Assembly (NCBI GenBank): GCA_019096155.1
Contig: JAHCVI010000004.1
Coordinates: 2,108,001 to 2,172,000, forward strand
DNA from: Staphylotrichum longicolle
Lineage: Eukaryota > Ascomycota > Sordariomycetes > Sordariales > Chaetomiaceae
Direction of reading: 5' to 3'
Length of the DNA: 64,000 bases
The position numbers and the translations under genes were made by a program. The notes under the pieces were generated by a model. It saw only the letters and a program-made list of their open reading frames with translations. It did no database searches and was not told the origin of the DNA. This document shows, in pieces, positions 1 through 10,758 of this stretch (positions within the stretch are counted from its first letter, which is position 1; every line of letters starts with the position of its first letter).

Positions 1-294
1 ATTCTCGATGACGCTCTCATGCAAGTTGTCGTCGTTTGGCCGCTGCCCGAGCTCCAAGCCCCTTGGACCAACGCAGGTCACGCGTGGTGGAGCAGAAGGC
101 CACGGCTTGACCCGTGTCTCGCTGTCTGGAGCTGTCGTGATTCTTGGCTTGGGGCCATCATTTGCTGGTTCGTGAGTTTCTGGCAGACTCTCCAGACGAG
201 GCTCGTAAAATATCAGGAGCAGGGATCCGATCACTAGCGTCAGCGCAGCTAGGACAGAGACGAGGACGCGCGTCCGGATGGCGGCGCTGATCAT
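1..294 (-). CDS. N-terminus of a type II membrane protein (partial)
   Basis: An ATG at 294 on the minus strand opens a frame that runs off the left edge (98 codons visible). A short basic N-terminus with two arginines is followed by a strongly hydrophobic stretch at about residues 8-29, then a hydrophilic Pro/Glu/Thr-rich stem. That layout is typical of a single-pass type II (signal-anchor) protein such as a Golgi glycosyltransferase. The next ATG upstream (305) is out of frame and meets a stop after four codons, so 294 is the better start. No catalytic domain is visible, so the enzyme class is unknown. A CMT1-type glycosyltransferase lies further right on the same strand, but no functional link can be shown. 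Confidence 0.6.
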   Translation of the reverse strand, partial: MISAAIRTRVLVSVLAALTLVIGSLLLIFYEPRLESLPETHEPANDGPKPRITTAPDSETRVKPWPSAPPRVTCVGPRGLELGQRPNDDNLHESVIEN

Positions 295-1173
295 GTTTTT
301 CTCATGCTCGACTGTCTGGTGGAAGGGCGCCGGCGACCATGTTCCTATGGCGTGTTGTGGGAGGTTGAAACAGAGTTCGGATTTCGGAGTTCAGGATCAG
401 TTGAGAATTCGTTCAGGGGTCTCGGATTCGAAGCAAGGGCTGTTGTCCCACATCCCTGCGCCTCATCTCGTCCCATCTTTCGGCTCGTTGGCTGTCTGGG
501 CTTACCTGCCAAGCACGGGATCGCGCCGCAAAGCTGGGGCGACGAATCTGCGTCGGGCTTCCCGACAAGGGGGTCTGCGCCTGTGGAGCCAGCCGCTTCG
601 ATCCTATTGCCCGACCCTCATCGCGATGGGGCTCAGACGCGTGTCCGCATGAACCCTAGATTATCGAAGGATCACTTGGAAAACCAACGAACCGTCTTGC
701 TACCTGGCAATAGGTAAGGTCCTTGTGCATCCTCGGCAAAATTCATGTTCAAGTCTGGTCTGCGCAACACAGCCGCGCTTTGTTGATTGAGCTCGTGGAA
801 CCCACTATCCCGTGTTGCCAGGCCTGCCAGGGGAGCCAAAGACACGTCAAGGCGAGGCTTCTCATCCCTTTTCTTCACATCTAGACAGAAGCTGTGAACC
901 TGCATTTGCCCTTATTCAACGACGCGTCAATGTCTCGCAGGACAAACGATTGATCTTGTTTCTTATTTTAAACTAACATGCACAAGGTTACCATTGCTCG
1001 GAAGAAATTCCATTGACCCATCCCTGTCACGCGACCAATTACGAAACCATGGACAAGTTCTGAACCCCCCCACTCTCTCTCATGCAACGCACACACTCAT
1101 ACACCCGACCCATTCTCCTAGCTATTACCCTCCAAAACCCAACCCTTCACTTCACCACCTCCAGTCTCACTCG
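295..1173. other. intergenic, no gene seen
   Basis: About 0.88 kb between the upstream end of the left-edge gene and the 3' end of the FxFG protein. Short ORFs occur on both strands, but none has a recognisable domain or plausible splice extension. The stretch just left of 1174 is C/T-rich on the plus strand. Confidence 0.6.
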
Positions 1174-4082
1174 TCACTTGTCACTCTTATACCCATCCAC
1201 CAACTTCGAAATAAGCGCCGCCGCCTCCTCTCTCGATAACGCCCACTCTCCTTCGCCGGCGCCGTTCCCTTGCTTCGGTTTCTTCGCCTTTGAAGGCGCC
1301 TTCTTGACACCGCCGCTCGCCTCTCCCTTGCCGGCGCCGGTTCCTTTCTCCGCGTTCCCCGGCGTCAGCGGCAGTGGCTCCTTTGCACGGTCGCTTGCTT
1401 CGCCCTCGCCCTCGCCCTCATCTTCGTTCTTGCACTCCTCTGCATCCTCCTCGTCGCCGGCGTCATACTTCTCGTCGTCGTCGTTGTTGCCGGCCTCAGC
1501 CTGCGGAACTGGGTACGGAATGGTGGCTTGGTGTGTTTTGGATTCCGCGTCTGGTGTCGACCGTGTTGACCGTGTTGCCGGGGGTGAGTGAGTTCTTGGG
1601 TTTGGGGCAGGCGCAGGGGATAGTTTGGGTGCATCCGAATCTTTTGTTGAAACTCCGGTGAGGGCCGGTGTGGTTGAGGCTTCGGGGGCGGACGTTGCGA
1701 CTGCCCGAGGGGTTAGCGAGGTTTGTGCCCCCTTCGGTTCTTCCTCATCCTCTTCTTCCGATGAAAAAGGACTGCGCCACACAGGGGTGTCGCTGTCATC
1801 GTCCCTGTTTCCTGCATTCCGGCCTCGTGGTCTTGTCGAACTTGAGGCAGAAGCTGTCGCGCCTTTCGGCTTTGGCTGTGTCGAAAACCCGGCAGGACTG
1901 GAACTCGATGTCTTGTTGTCCTTGTCCTTTACGGTGGACAGGCTCGGGAACAGCGCGGATGCGGTAGAGCCACGAGTCTCGTCCTTCGCCATGAACGGAG
2001 TGGAGAAGTAGATGGACCCTGACCTGACTTCCTTCTGCTTCACCGGGGGCGGGTTAGCGAGCAGCGCAGAGGTCAACCCAATGGTTTGGTCCTCTGACGC
2101 CGGCAACAGAGAGAATTTGAAGTTGAAGACGGGCTGTTTTCCCTGTGTGAGCGGTGCTGCGAAGTCAACCTTGGCGGCAGGTTCTTTCACCGTTGGGAGC
2201 GGTCCTCCAAATTTGAACTTGGGTGGGTTCTCGGCCGGGGGAATATTCTGGTCGACTTTCGGTACAGGGGCGGCAAAGTTAAACTCGGAATGTTTGTCCG
2301 GCGAAGGTACGGTCTGCTCTTTCTTGGACTGTTGCTCCTTGGGCGGCATGCTAAACTTGAACTCGGGCACGTCTTGGACGGCAGCGGACTTGACATCATT
2401 GGCAGAGGAAATGCTGGCGGTTGATGGTCTGGTCTGGAACAGCCCTGATCCTGCAGACGCGGGTTTGTCATTGCCTGCGGAAAAGATCCCGGTGGTTGCT
2501 GAGCCGGTCTGGAACAGCCCTGAGCCTCCGGAAGCGTTTTGGATGTTCGAAAAGATGCTCTTTACTGGTGTCTTCAGCACAGGCTCCTGCTTCTTGTCTT
2601 GCACGGGCGTTATCTCAGGAGATTTGACACTGGCAGACGGCTTGGTTGATGCACTTGGCTTAGTGTCTGGGAGAGCCTCACTGGACTGCACCGTGCCAAA
2701 AATAGGTTTCTGCGTTGATGCTGACACCGGAAGGCCGAAGGTGGGAGTTTGGTCCGCTTTCGTTTCTGATGTTGGCGCCAACTTGGGAAAGCAGACCCGT
2801 ATGGTTTTCCCCGGGTGGCTGGGCCAAGGCACGCGGACACCTTCGTGAAAAATCTTCGACAGTGCTGGCGAGGCCTGAGGCGGCGCAGAGTTCTGCTTCA
2901 GAGGAAACAGTGGCCTCCTTCTGAGCGGCAGAACTGGGCGGTCCAGTGTGAGAGAAGCGCTAGGGGCCGAGGTGAAGAGAAGTTGTTGAGGAAGTGGCGT
3001 TGATTTCGTCAAGGTTGATTTTTCATCGAGGATTGGTTGTTGACTCGTTGTCTGCTGACCTGGTTGAGACGGCGGAGCATATGGGTTGCTCGGGTCTAGA
3101 TGCTTGATAAGATCTTGTAGCTTTTGCTGCAGCTCGTCGACCTGGGTCATTAGTCGCTCTCGTTCTCGCCTTTCGTTCTTCAGAATCCCTTGGTAAACCT
3201 CCAAAAGATCTAACAGACGATTCCTGTCTATTTGTTCCGTGTTGTCCAGAGAAGACGGTATTGAACCGATTCCTGTCGGGATAATGGTTCTGGGGTCAGG
3301 GGGAGTCCCGACTTGTCTCTGCTCTGTGGAAGGCTTCTCCATCGGATACCAGCCTTTCCACAGGTCGATGGATCCCAAGATACGGGAGCGCTGTTCAAGC
3401 AATGCCCATTTGTGGGCATTACAGAGGATTGCCGAGAATTTCATAAGATCGAGGATGGTCGTCATATCTCCTTTCCAAATGCACATCATTCTCTGCCAAG
3501 GGTGAGCGAAAACATCCTGTAGACCTGGGTCCTACAAACGGGGGTATTTCTTACATATTTTGCCACGTTGAAAGATGATGTCTTACACGAGTACGTGACC
3601 CAGACTCTCACCATTTTCTGGATGGTGGTGATGACCACAACAGGCGGAACGTGCTCGTTCACCTTGCCCTGCATGCTCACCGGGACACGGCCGCAAAGTC
3701 GTTCAAGCATCATGACGGCCATAGCCGAAGCCTTGGCCGCCTCAAGGTTGCACTGGGTCTCAGGATCCCCTGGCTTGGCGTGTTGTACGATCAGCCAGGG
3801 AAAGCAAACCCAGTCTCGGTCGGGATTTAGCACCCTCTTTGTTGAGGCCAAGCTGCCGGATGCGTCCGACTCGAGCCCGTGTTGAGCCAAGTGTTGTAGC
3901 AGGCCGGACGAAAGGTTTTCCTTGGTGTTGCCCTTTGGGTTGTTGGACACGGTGAAGGAGGACACCCAATCTGGCTCTGGCATAGGAAGCCCTATCCGAT
4001 CGTCCTGCCGAAAGCCTTCCTCCTCGAAAAGGCGCAATGGCCGAGATGACCGAGTGCTACTTGGGAGGGGTTTGGTGAGCAT
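1174..4082 (-). CDS. nuclease-fold-like N-terminus, coiled coil and FxFG-repeat tail
   Basis: Two exons: 4082-3587 and 3524-1174. The 62-bp intron has a GTAAGA donor and CCAG acceptor, and the splice keeps frame (about 948 aa). Residues 1 to about 225 resemble the fungal PD-(D/E)XK-like proteins that carry a 'FPW(L/A)(I/V)V' strand, a run of Ala-rich helix, and 'CIWxGDM' further on. This match is from memory of the family, and the exact catalytic acids are not clear. Residues about 266-308 form a charged coiled coil. From about 340 on the protein is Ser/Pro/Lys-rich, with GLFQ and at least four FKF/FNF-type motifs (EFKFSM, EFNFAA, KFKFGG, FNFKF) typical of FxFG nucleoporins, then a long acidic tail. 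Function is unknown. The mix suggests a nuclear-envelope or nuclear-transport-linked protein. Confidence 0.75.
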
Positions 4083-4111
4083 GCCGGAGAATCCTGAGGA
4101 GCGTTATCTGC

Positions 4112-4580
4112 TTACTGTTTCAGAAACTGGGGGTAATAGTACACGCTGAGTTGTGGTGTCAGCGTTGAGTGCACGAGTTGCAATGGACGGCCAATCTTAC
4201 GAGTCTGATTCTCCCTCCTTTTTGCCCGTCTGATAGAGCAAGATGTCGAAAAAATGTTTCAGGAAGAACGGCTCCCAGTCGCAGTCACCCTCCTTGTCGA
4301 GGTCTTCAGCCTTCCGCTTGATGTCCTTCAGTTGAGCCAGGCGGAAATTGAAAGAAGCCCGCTCTGGCTCGTAGACGTTGAGAGTTTTGGCAATGGCGTT
4401 GAGGCAGCGAGACTCGTCCTCGGCGGACTTGAAATTCAGGTGGTCGGGGATGTTGCAGCCGTAATCAAGCAACGCTTTTCGCAGCCCATCTATGTGTCGA
4501 GGGAGGCCTGTCCTCTGGGGCTGATCCTGGCCGATAAAGATGCCATTCCGCCAGAGATCGAACGATGTGATCTGGGACAT
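4112..4580 (-). CDS. small uncharacterised protein, or first exon of the FxFG gene
   Basis: An ATG at 4580 opens a 127-codon frame that is globular in composition (Leu/Lys/Asp-rich helices, and Trp-Glu-Pro-Phe-Phe near the end). It ends with TAA directly over a good GTAAGA donor. Splicing 4200-4146 (55 bp, acceptor CTCAG) stays in frame and gives a 137-aa product ending at 4112; the unspliced frame ends at 4197. Only 29 bp separate this end from the next start (4082) on the same strand, which is very tight for two fungal genes. It could therefore be the true N-terminal exon of the neighbour, but the phases do not match by one base. No domain was recognised. Confidence 0.5.
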
Positions 4581-5403
4581 TTTGACTTCTAATCAGCCGT
4601 TTGGCCGTGGAGTTTACCGGAAAAACACACGAGCAAGTTCTCCGTAAGTGAGAGAACATGAAGAGGTGGCAACCCCATGGTTGATATGAACCTGAAACAA
4701 GGCTGACCAGCTGAAGATGGTGAGTTGACCTCATTTCAGCAGACGGCGGCTATGGCTTGGCACACCTGCAAGCTGCAGGAGGTGGCCATGCGAGCAGGCC
4801 CGTTCAGGCGCCGCGCCATCCCCGATTCGAAACGCCGCCGTTCTTGGACGCGAGGCTGCTTGGATGCGCTTCTCTCACTTCAAGGTTGCAATGTCAACTA
4901 TGTCATTTGGAGCTATCCAAAGGCACTCAATCCCGACCTGTTTGATTATTCGATCTCGCCAACAACACAAACCTATCCACAGGATACTGTGAGGAATTCA
5001 TGAGCGCCGAAGGCACCCCGAAACCGCCCAAAACAAATACTGGTCTCTGGTGTTAGGTACCTTAGGTGTACCGGCATCAACCATCCAAAACATCCCCTGT
5101 CATTACGTGTACCCAGCCCCTCAACTCCTTTCCATCCTCCTTGTCTCCGCTCCGACTTGTTGTCCCAAGTACCATGCCATCTCTCCAAGTAGGATTCAGG
5201 GCCGCATTCGTTGCAGGCCAGGCTCATTCATTACATCAGGCTGCCCTGACAGGAAGAGTTGTTGGCCTCTTTTCTGTCTTCATGTCGGCAAAAGGAAGGA
5301 TCCGGGCTCTGTTCTGCAAAACATCTCCCATGGTAACCCGACCGTCCTGAGCATCTAGCTCACTGAGTGCTGTGCTCCCCTCGCTGAAAGTCGACAACCC
5401 TCC
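4581..5403. other. intergenic, no gene seen
   Basis: About 0.8 kb: the promoter side of the small minus-strand ORF and the 3' side of the mannosyltransferase. No ORF here has a recognisable domain on either strand. Confidence 0.6.
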
Positions 5404-6817
5404 TCAGACCACGGGCTGCGTCTTGTTCCAAGCCTCAAAGAACTGGTCCGAGTACACCGCCATGCACTTGACCTTCTCGGGCGGCTCAGCGCGCCATTCA
5501 ATCTCCTCATCCACCCACTGCGCCACGTCCACAAACTGCGACACATATCCCTTCGCCTTCTTGATCTTCTCCCCCGCCTCGTTCGAATACTCCAAATTCA
5601 CCGTCGGCACCACCGCGATCTTCCCAAACCCCATCCACCACAGATCCTTGCAAAACAGCTGCGGCTCCCCCTGGTGGCACTCCCCCTGGCGCGCCCTGCG
5701 GAACCGCAGCCCGCTCTCCCCGAGCAGGAGCGGCTCCGCCCCGAAGACGGCGCCGCCGTTCCAGCACGAAAACACCTGGAACGGGCGCCGCGCGTTGTAG
5801 CGCGCCTGGGTGCCGGCGTCGTTCCAGAACAGGTTCCACGCCGAGTTCCAGTTGCCGTCGGGCGGGATGTCGAAGAAGGAGTCGCCCCGGATGGTGCGCG
5901 CGATCCACACGTCGTAAAAGGTCGGGTCCCGCCCGACGTAGGTCCAGTCCATGCCGCAGACCATGTCGGCGCCCAGGAAGCGGCGCTGGTGCAGCAGCTC
6001 GAGGATGTCGTCGGGGCAGGCGGCGACGTCGTTGAGGAAGATGACGGTCGTTTCGGCGGTGTAGCGGTGGTTGTGGGAGTCGGGGGTTTGCGTGTTGGCG
6101 TCGAGGATGGGTTGCAGGGCGAGGTTGCGAAGCTCGGCGAGGGCCGCGATGCGGTCGCCCTTCTTGGGGTTGATGTTGGTGGTGCGCAAGTGATACGTTA
6201 CGCCGAGCTTTTCGAGGTTCGGGCGGAGCGCGGCGAGAACCTCGCCGGTGCCGTCGTCCGAGTTGCCTTCGATGATGGAGAGAGCGCAGTGTTGGGGGCC
6301 GAGGAAGCGGATGACTTTCACTACACTACCCAGGAGGCGGGGGAGGATGGCGATGTTTTGGCGGAGGTCGAGGGCAAAGAAGTATTGGATGATGCCATTG
6401 GAAGACTCCTTGGTAGTGGCCTGCAGAGCCAGGTATCGATTTGGGTTGTGTTTTGGACATTGCAGGAGAGGCAGGTTTACAACCCCTGAATTACCTGAAT
6501 TCATTATCGCATTGATGTATGCCAGCCTCTCCTTGCGGGACAAGATACCTGCAAACCGGTCAGAATATGTATGGGAGTGTCATCACACAAATCGCCAAAC
6601 ACTCACCATCTTGGGGAGCTACAGTCGCCATTGACGAGACACTGCTCGTCGCTGGAGAGACTGACGGCGCAGGCGGGCCCTTCTCATCTTCGAGCCACTG
6701 GGGGACATTGCTCTGTGGTAAGCGGGCGCTGGCAAGCTGCTCGCGGCGAAGGTAGAGAGTGAGGGCAACGAGCAGCAGGCACGCGGCCGGACCAGCGAGG
6801 AGACACGGTCGTCTCAT
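5404..6817 (-). CDS. CAP59/CMT1-type alpha-1,3-mannosyltransferase
   Basis: Two exons (6817-6607, 6548-5404) joined across a 58-bp GTGAGT..GCAG intron give about 451 aa. The start at 6817 was chosen because it places the hydrophobic signal anchor (about residues 5-23) at the N-terminus; an ATG at 6883 is also in frame. The lumenal part has the hallmark run of the Cryptococcus CMT1/CAP59 family (Pfam CAP59_mtransfer): 'FFALDLRQN', 'IIEGNSDDGTGEVL', 'IFLNDVAACPDDILELL' and 'GMDWTY.GRDPTFYDVW'. Such enzymes transfer mannose from GDP-mannose in alpha-1,3 linkage to glycans in the Golgi. Acceptor specificity cannot be read here. The gene is intact and of normal length. Confidence 0.9.
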
Positions 6818-8395
6818 CGTATTAGAACGAACGGATGGGTAAATGATGTCATGAAAATCGGTGAAGCAGCTCAAGATCAACACATAACCGAGAACCAGGT
6901 GCCTGCCTGTGAAAGAACGTGTTTGCTTGGTGTTTGCTACCAGGCTCAGCCCATTCCACGTTCTTCGATGTCAGGTCGTTCAAGTCCCCAACGGTCCGTG
7001 CAGGAATGATGGTCAGCCTTGACCCATGAATCTCGCCCGTCTCGGGACGCGCTGCTGTGCCGTGATTGTGACTCTGTCAAGGGGGTGTGGGGGCCCTTGG
7101 AGCCCTTGTTCCGCCCATGCCCATGACCCCCCCTGCACTCCCACTTGGAGCCATGAGCGAAGATGTGTGAAGGTTTAACGCTCTCGGAAACGGGTATTTC
7201 TGAACTGATTGGATCAGAACAACAAGCATTGAATCCCGGCCCTGTTGTGAGGCTGGGGCCCGACATGGCATGGCGTTTGTTTCCCCCAACTGCAAACCAC
7301 TCCCTTGTCTCAATGGCGTCGAAGCCGCTTCGTGATCTCGGGCGGTGGCGCTCCGTGTCCTCTCGACTGCAGCAGTCTGACTGCATGCTCAACAAACCCG
7401 CCGAAGTGAGAGTACTTAACCGTACCTTATCTACTGAAGACCAAGTAGAATAACCGCTATGCATTTCTCCTTCAGTAGACAGGCTTGCAGTCGTGAATGT
7501 CTTCAATCGACAAGGAACAGCCCCTCCACACAGCCTGTATTTAGCCCGGCGCTTGCAGACGGGCCGCTGCATGGCGCGTCAAGAGCCGGTGCTGCATGCA
7601 ATCCTTGGCGCAGCCGATGATCTCCTGCAGACCATCTTTCCGCACAAAGTTAAGCGCCAACAGGTCGTCATCCAAGAAAGAGAATGCGGCATGAGACATA
7701 CGGCTTGGTCCGGCAAAGAAATGCAAGGGGGGAGAGATGGCATCAGGGCAAAAACATGGAAGGCAGGTGATGCGGAAAGAAGTGCCTTATTAAAAGTACA
7801 ACACATGGATTGCTTAGAGGTTCGTTGCCCCAACGCATGCAGTGGACAGCCAGGATCATTACACTGGACCTCGGCAGAATCCACGCTGAGCAAGAGGGAA
7901 CCCTGAAACCTCAATACATTAGCCACATTCCAGCAATGCATAAATGTTGCCACACATGGATGGCAGCTTCTAGGTGTGATGTTTAATGGCGGCGTGAACT
8001 GGAAGGTTAAGATGTATCTCACCAGCGCCCTGCAACCCATTGTTGAAGCACTCCCGCGCTGTGGCAGGCCAGGCTGGTGGATTTGATGTTTGTGTACCTA
8101 GGTACGGTAGGCGGGGAGGAGGTAGAGCCGTGTCAGGAAGGGGGGTTACTTTGACTTGGGACATTGCGGAAAGGGACTCGGAATGTACGGATCACCTTTG
8201 TCTATTCCAGTCGAGACCCTGGGACAATCTGGGGACCACCGCATGCCGAGAAGAACAACAATGACAATGTGTGACACAAAGTTCAACAGATCTGAGATTG
8301 AAACACACGCTCTATCATTGTGACCGTCTATCAGCATGATATTAACCGTCCCAGGAAACACATTAAGAGATCTAAATGCAACATTGGGTATCATT
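6818..8395. other. intergenic, no convincing gene
   Basis: About 1.6 kb. Minus-strand ORFs of 150-208 codons occur (for example 6946-7572 and 7579-8040), but they lack domain features, have Cys/Ser/Arg-rich shadow-like composition and offer no splice partner. I treat it as the promoter of the mannosyltransferase plus the 3' region of the next gene. Confidence 0.55.
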
Positions 8396-9346
8396 TTATG
8401 CGAATCGTTCTGGGCCAGTCTTCGTCTCGGTGGCGAGTGTCGGCGGTGGTTGGGCAGGCATGGGCCCCGGAGGCGGCTGCATGTACATCTGATGCTGAGG
8501 AAAACGCTCTCCTTGTGGTGACTGTGGCGGATATGCGCCCAGTTGATGGTACACTCCTGGCGTTCCTTGTGGGGGCCCGTAGAAAGGCTGCATGACATAG
8601 ACTGTCCTCGGCATACGGTTTCGTTTGTTGGTCTCGATGCAGCCGATGACAAAGAGGACGAAGTGGAGGATCCTGGAGAAGCCACGTCAGAAATGTCCAC
8701 TACTCCTTCGCAAAGGGATAGGCGTACGCCGTAAACGTGACAAAGGCAACGATGGCCCGGCCCTTGCCGACAATCTCCTTCTCCAGCGCCGCATCCTCGG
8801 CAGTGACCTTGGACGGGTCGTATCTGTAACGACGGTCGTCGTAGCCGCTGTAGTCCTCGATGAGATACCGAGCTCTCCCCAAGAGGCCGGCTGTGCCCAA
8901 AACAAGGTCGACAAAGCCCCAGCCGAGCCACACCAGGAGGTCGATGGCGACGATGGCGCCTGGGTGGATGCCTCGGTTTCCTCCGCGCTTCAGGATGCAA
9001 ATGGCTTCGGCGACGTCCCAGATAAATGTTATGGCGAGCTGTTGCCGATAAATCGTCAGCTAACTGTCCAGGATCCCCATGATCTTGACGGAGAGAAAGG
9101 AGGAGGCAAACGTACGGCAGGAACCAAGGCGAGCACCATGATAGAGAGCACCTCCACCCTGGGCGTGGCAGCCAGTGAACCTCCGATGCCAGCGATAATG
9201 ACCAAGAAGACGAGCGACGCCAGTCGGAGAGCGAGCTTCGTCTTCCATGTCCCCGGCGGGGAGACATACTTTGGCGGTTGTTCCTGCATCTTGGCGATTT
9301 GACCGTTGGGAATGGACAAACCCGACGGTTCAGAATCGACAATCAT
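8396..9346 (-). CDS. four-helix integral membrane protein (MARVEL-like topology)
   Basis: Three exons (9346-9116, 9038-8728, 8672-8396) with introns of 77 and 55 bp whose phases agree give about 272 aa. Four hydrophobic segments are visible: about residues 40-60, 65-90 (ending CILKR), 100-122 (VWLGWGFVDLVLG) and, just after the last intron, ILHFVLFVIGC. The N-terminus is short and Pro-rich, and the C-terminal tail is Gln/Pro/Tyr-rich and presumably cytosolic. The topology resembles fungal MARVEL-domain proteins of the plasma membrane, but no diagnostic motif was verified. A large antisense-frame ORF over the same region is a shadow. Confidence 0.8.
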
Positions 9347-9861
9347 GGGTGCATTTAGGGGAAATCAGAAGCCCATGTTTGAAGGTGGCGTTGTGCCGAC
9401 AGCACCCCCTTTCCAGGCGCCAATCTGCTTCCGGCATGGCGCGGCGTGACGGGTGAATCCTCCCTCATCTAACACTGGCCAGGTAGCGAATGAGACCGCC
9501 GCAAACCGCAGGTCTCGTCCACCAAGGCTCGTGTGACTGGATACCGTCTCAGGTCAGTGCCCCGCCCAGGAGCACCAAATCGTGGCTGAGGGAGCAGGGT
9601 CAACCTGGCCAGACGTTCCAGGCACGCCCAGCCCTGTGGAGAACGCCCCTGTTGATCACTTGCCAAGACATCTCGACTGCCGAAAAACTCGGATGCTCAG
9701 GCTCGGACTTGACAAAGCGAGGCCCAGACGGCTCAGGATTCTATTTCATCGGATCCGTCGTTGTACATACAACACTGCATGACATGCCGTTCTTGCCTCC
9801 AACTAACCACTAGAAGGGCCCTACCAACTGGGCATAACCCTCGCCACTCCATACCTTGGGC
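9347..9861. other. intergenic, no gene seen
   Basis: About 0.5 kb between the upstream end of the membrane protein and the inverted repeat. Nothing with coding character. Confidence 0.5.
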
Positions 9862-10114
9862 ATCTTGAAGGTCCAGGTCGTGAACACCTCAAAGTCGGGT
9901 TCCCAGACCATCCCGTCCCCCCCTCCGTCCAGTTTAAGGGAATGACCCGCGTACAGAATGTTGGCCGCCTCAGCACGAAAATGCCCGGGACGTGCATACG
10001 GACCGAAAACGGCCAACATTCTGTACGCGGGTTATTCCCTTACCCCGGACGGAGGGATGAACAGGATGGTCTGGGAACCTCACTTCGAGGTGTTCGCGAC
10101 TTGGACCTGAAAGG
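9862..10114. repeat. long imperfect inverted repeat (two arms of about 105 bp)
   Basis: The arm at about 9862-9966 is the reverse complement of about 10011-10114 at roughly 85% identity by eye, separated by a 44-bp loop. The shared core starts GGCCAACATTCTGTACGCGG and includes GATGGTCTGGGAACC. Read outward from the loop, both arms encode nearly the same peptide of about 31 residues (NILYAG..SL..DGG..., then MVWEP.FEVF.TWT). The left copy keeps an open frame (10019-9810, minus), while the right copy stops soon after. This looks like an inverted duplication of a coding fragment rather than a classical MITE, since no flanking direct repeat is obvious. Confidence 0.8.
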
Positions 10115-10138
10115 GTGCTCCAGTTAGAGCGGCGCTGG

Positions 10139-10758
10139 TCATGCACTACCCGTCTTGAAGAAGTCGAGGCTGCGCCGCTCGGTCCCTGGGCACCGCCCCT
10201 TCTCTATGTGCCGCTGCACGTGATCCTCCCGAGGGAACTTCTTGTCGCACCATGGGCAGGGAAAACTTCTGGTGCCGCCATGCTTGAGTATCTTCAAATG
10301 TCGTCTGAGTTCAGGCCCTGTGCTAAATCTTTTGCCGCAGTCGGGATCAGAACATCTGAAGGGCTTGTTATGGCACCGAGTGTGATGTCTGGCATTTGAG
10401 TTAGTACTAACGGAAAGCACGCGTGTCGCGACACATGCCGGATGATCAGATGTTGGAGAACTGACAGGAGCTTCTTCCAAGTACCCCAAACTTTGCAACA
10501 TTCGGGGCACGGGTACACACCGCTCTCGAACGCCAGATCGTTGTCGGTGTTTGGCTCACATGCAGCGACAGTGTTGTTGAAATGTCCTCCTCCAAATCCT
10601 CCCCCTTCTTCATTCTCCTCCCAATCCCCCGAATAGTAATCTTCAGAAGGAGGTTCTTGGTGGTCATGCCCGAGTCCGGCGAAGACAGAGGGTCCCGGAA
10701 GTACAGATGCAATGCCATCGCCGAATGGTGGAAAGGTAACCCATGACCACCAAGAACT
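10139..10758 (-). CDS. C2H2 zinc-finger protein, 5' end unresolved
   Basis: The last exon is 10388-10139. It joins an upstream exon (10466 upward) across a 77-bp intron with GTCAGT donor, a perfect TACTAAC branch site and GCCAG acceptor. The joined frame makes three fingers in a row: CPEC..W..WKKLLHH..CH; CSDPDCGKRF..ELRRHL...H; and CPWCDKKFPREDHVQRHIEKGRC. The third has a Cys as last ligand. Upstream is a Gly/Asp/Glu-rich segment with no ATG before an in-frame stop at 10761-10759, so a further 5' exon or intron is missing from this model. It is probably a DNA-binding regulator; its target is unknown. It lies next to the inverted repeat. Confidence 0.7.

Noticed and set aside
5674..6489. 271-codon plus-strand ORF
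   Set aside because: Shadow of the CMT1-type gene on the opposite strand.
6946..7572. 208-codon minus-strand ORF
   Set aside because: No family features, and composition as in non-coding DNA; no partner exon.
8146..9342. 398-codon minus-strand ORF, longest in its region
   Set aside because: Alternate frame of the spliced four-helix membrane protein; Arg/Ser/His-rich and without membrane segments. The spliced model explains the locus better.
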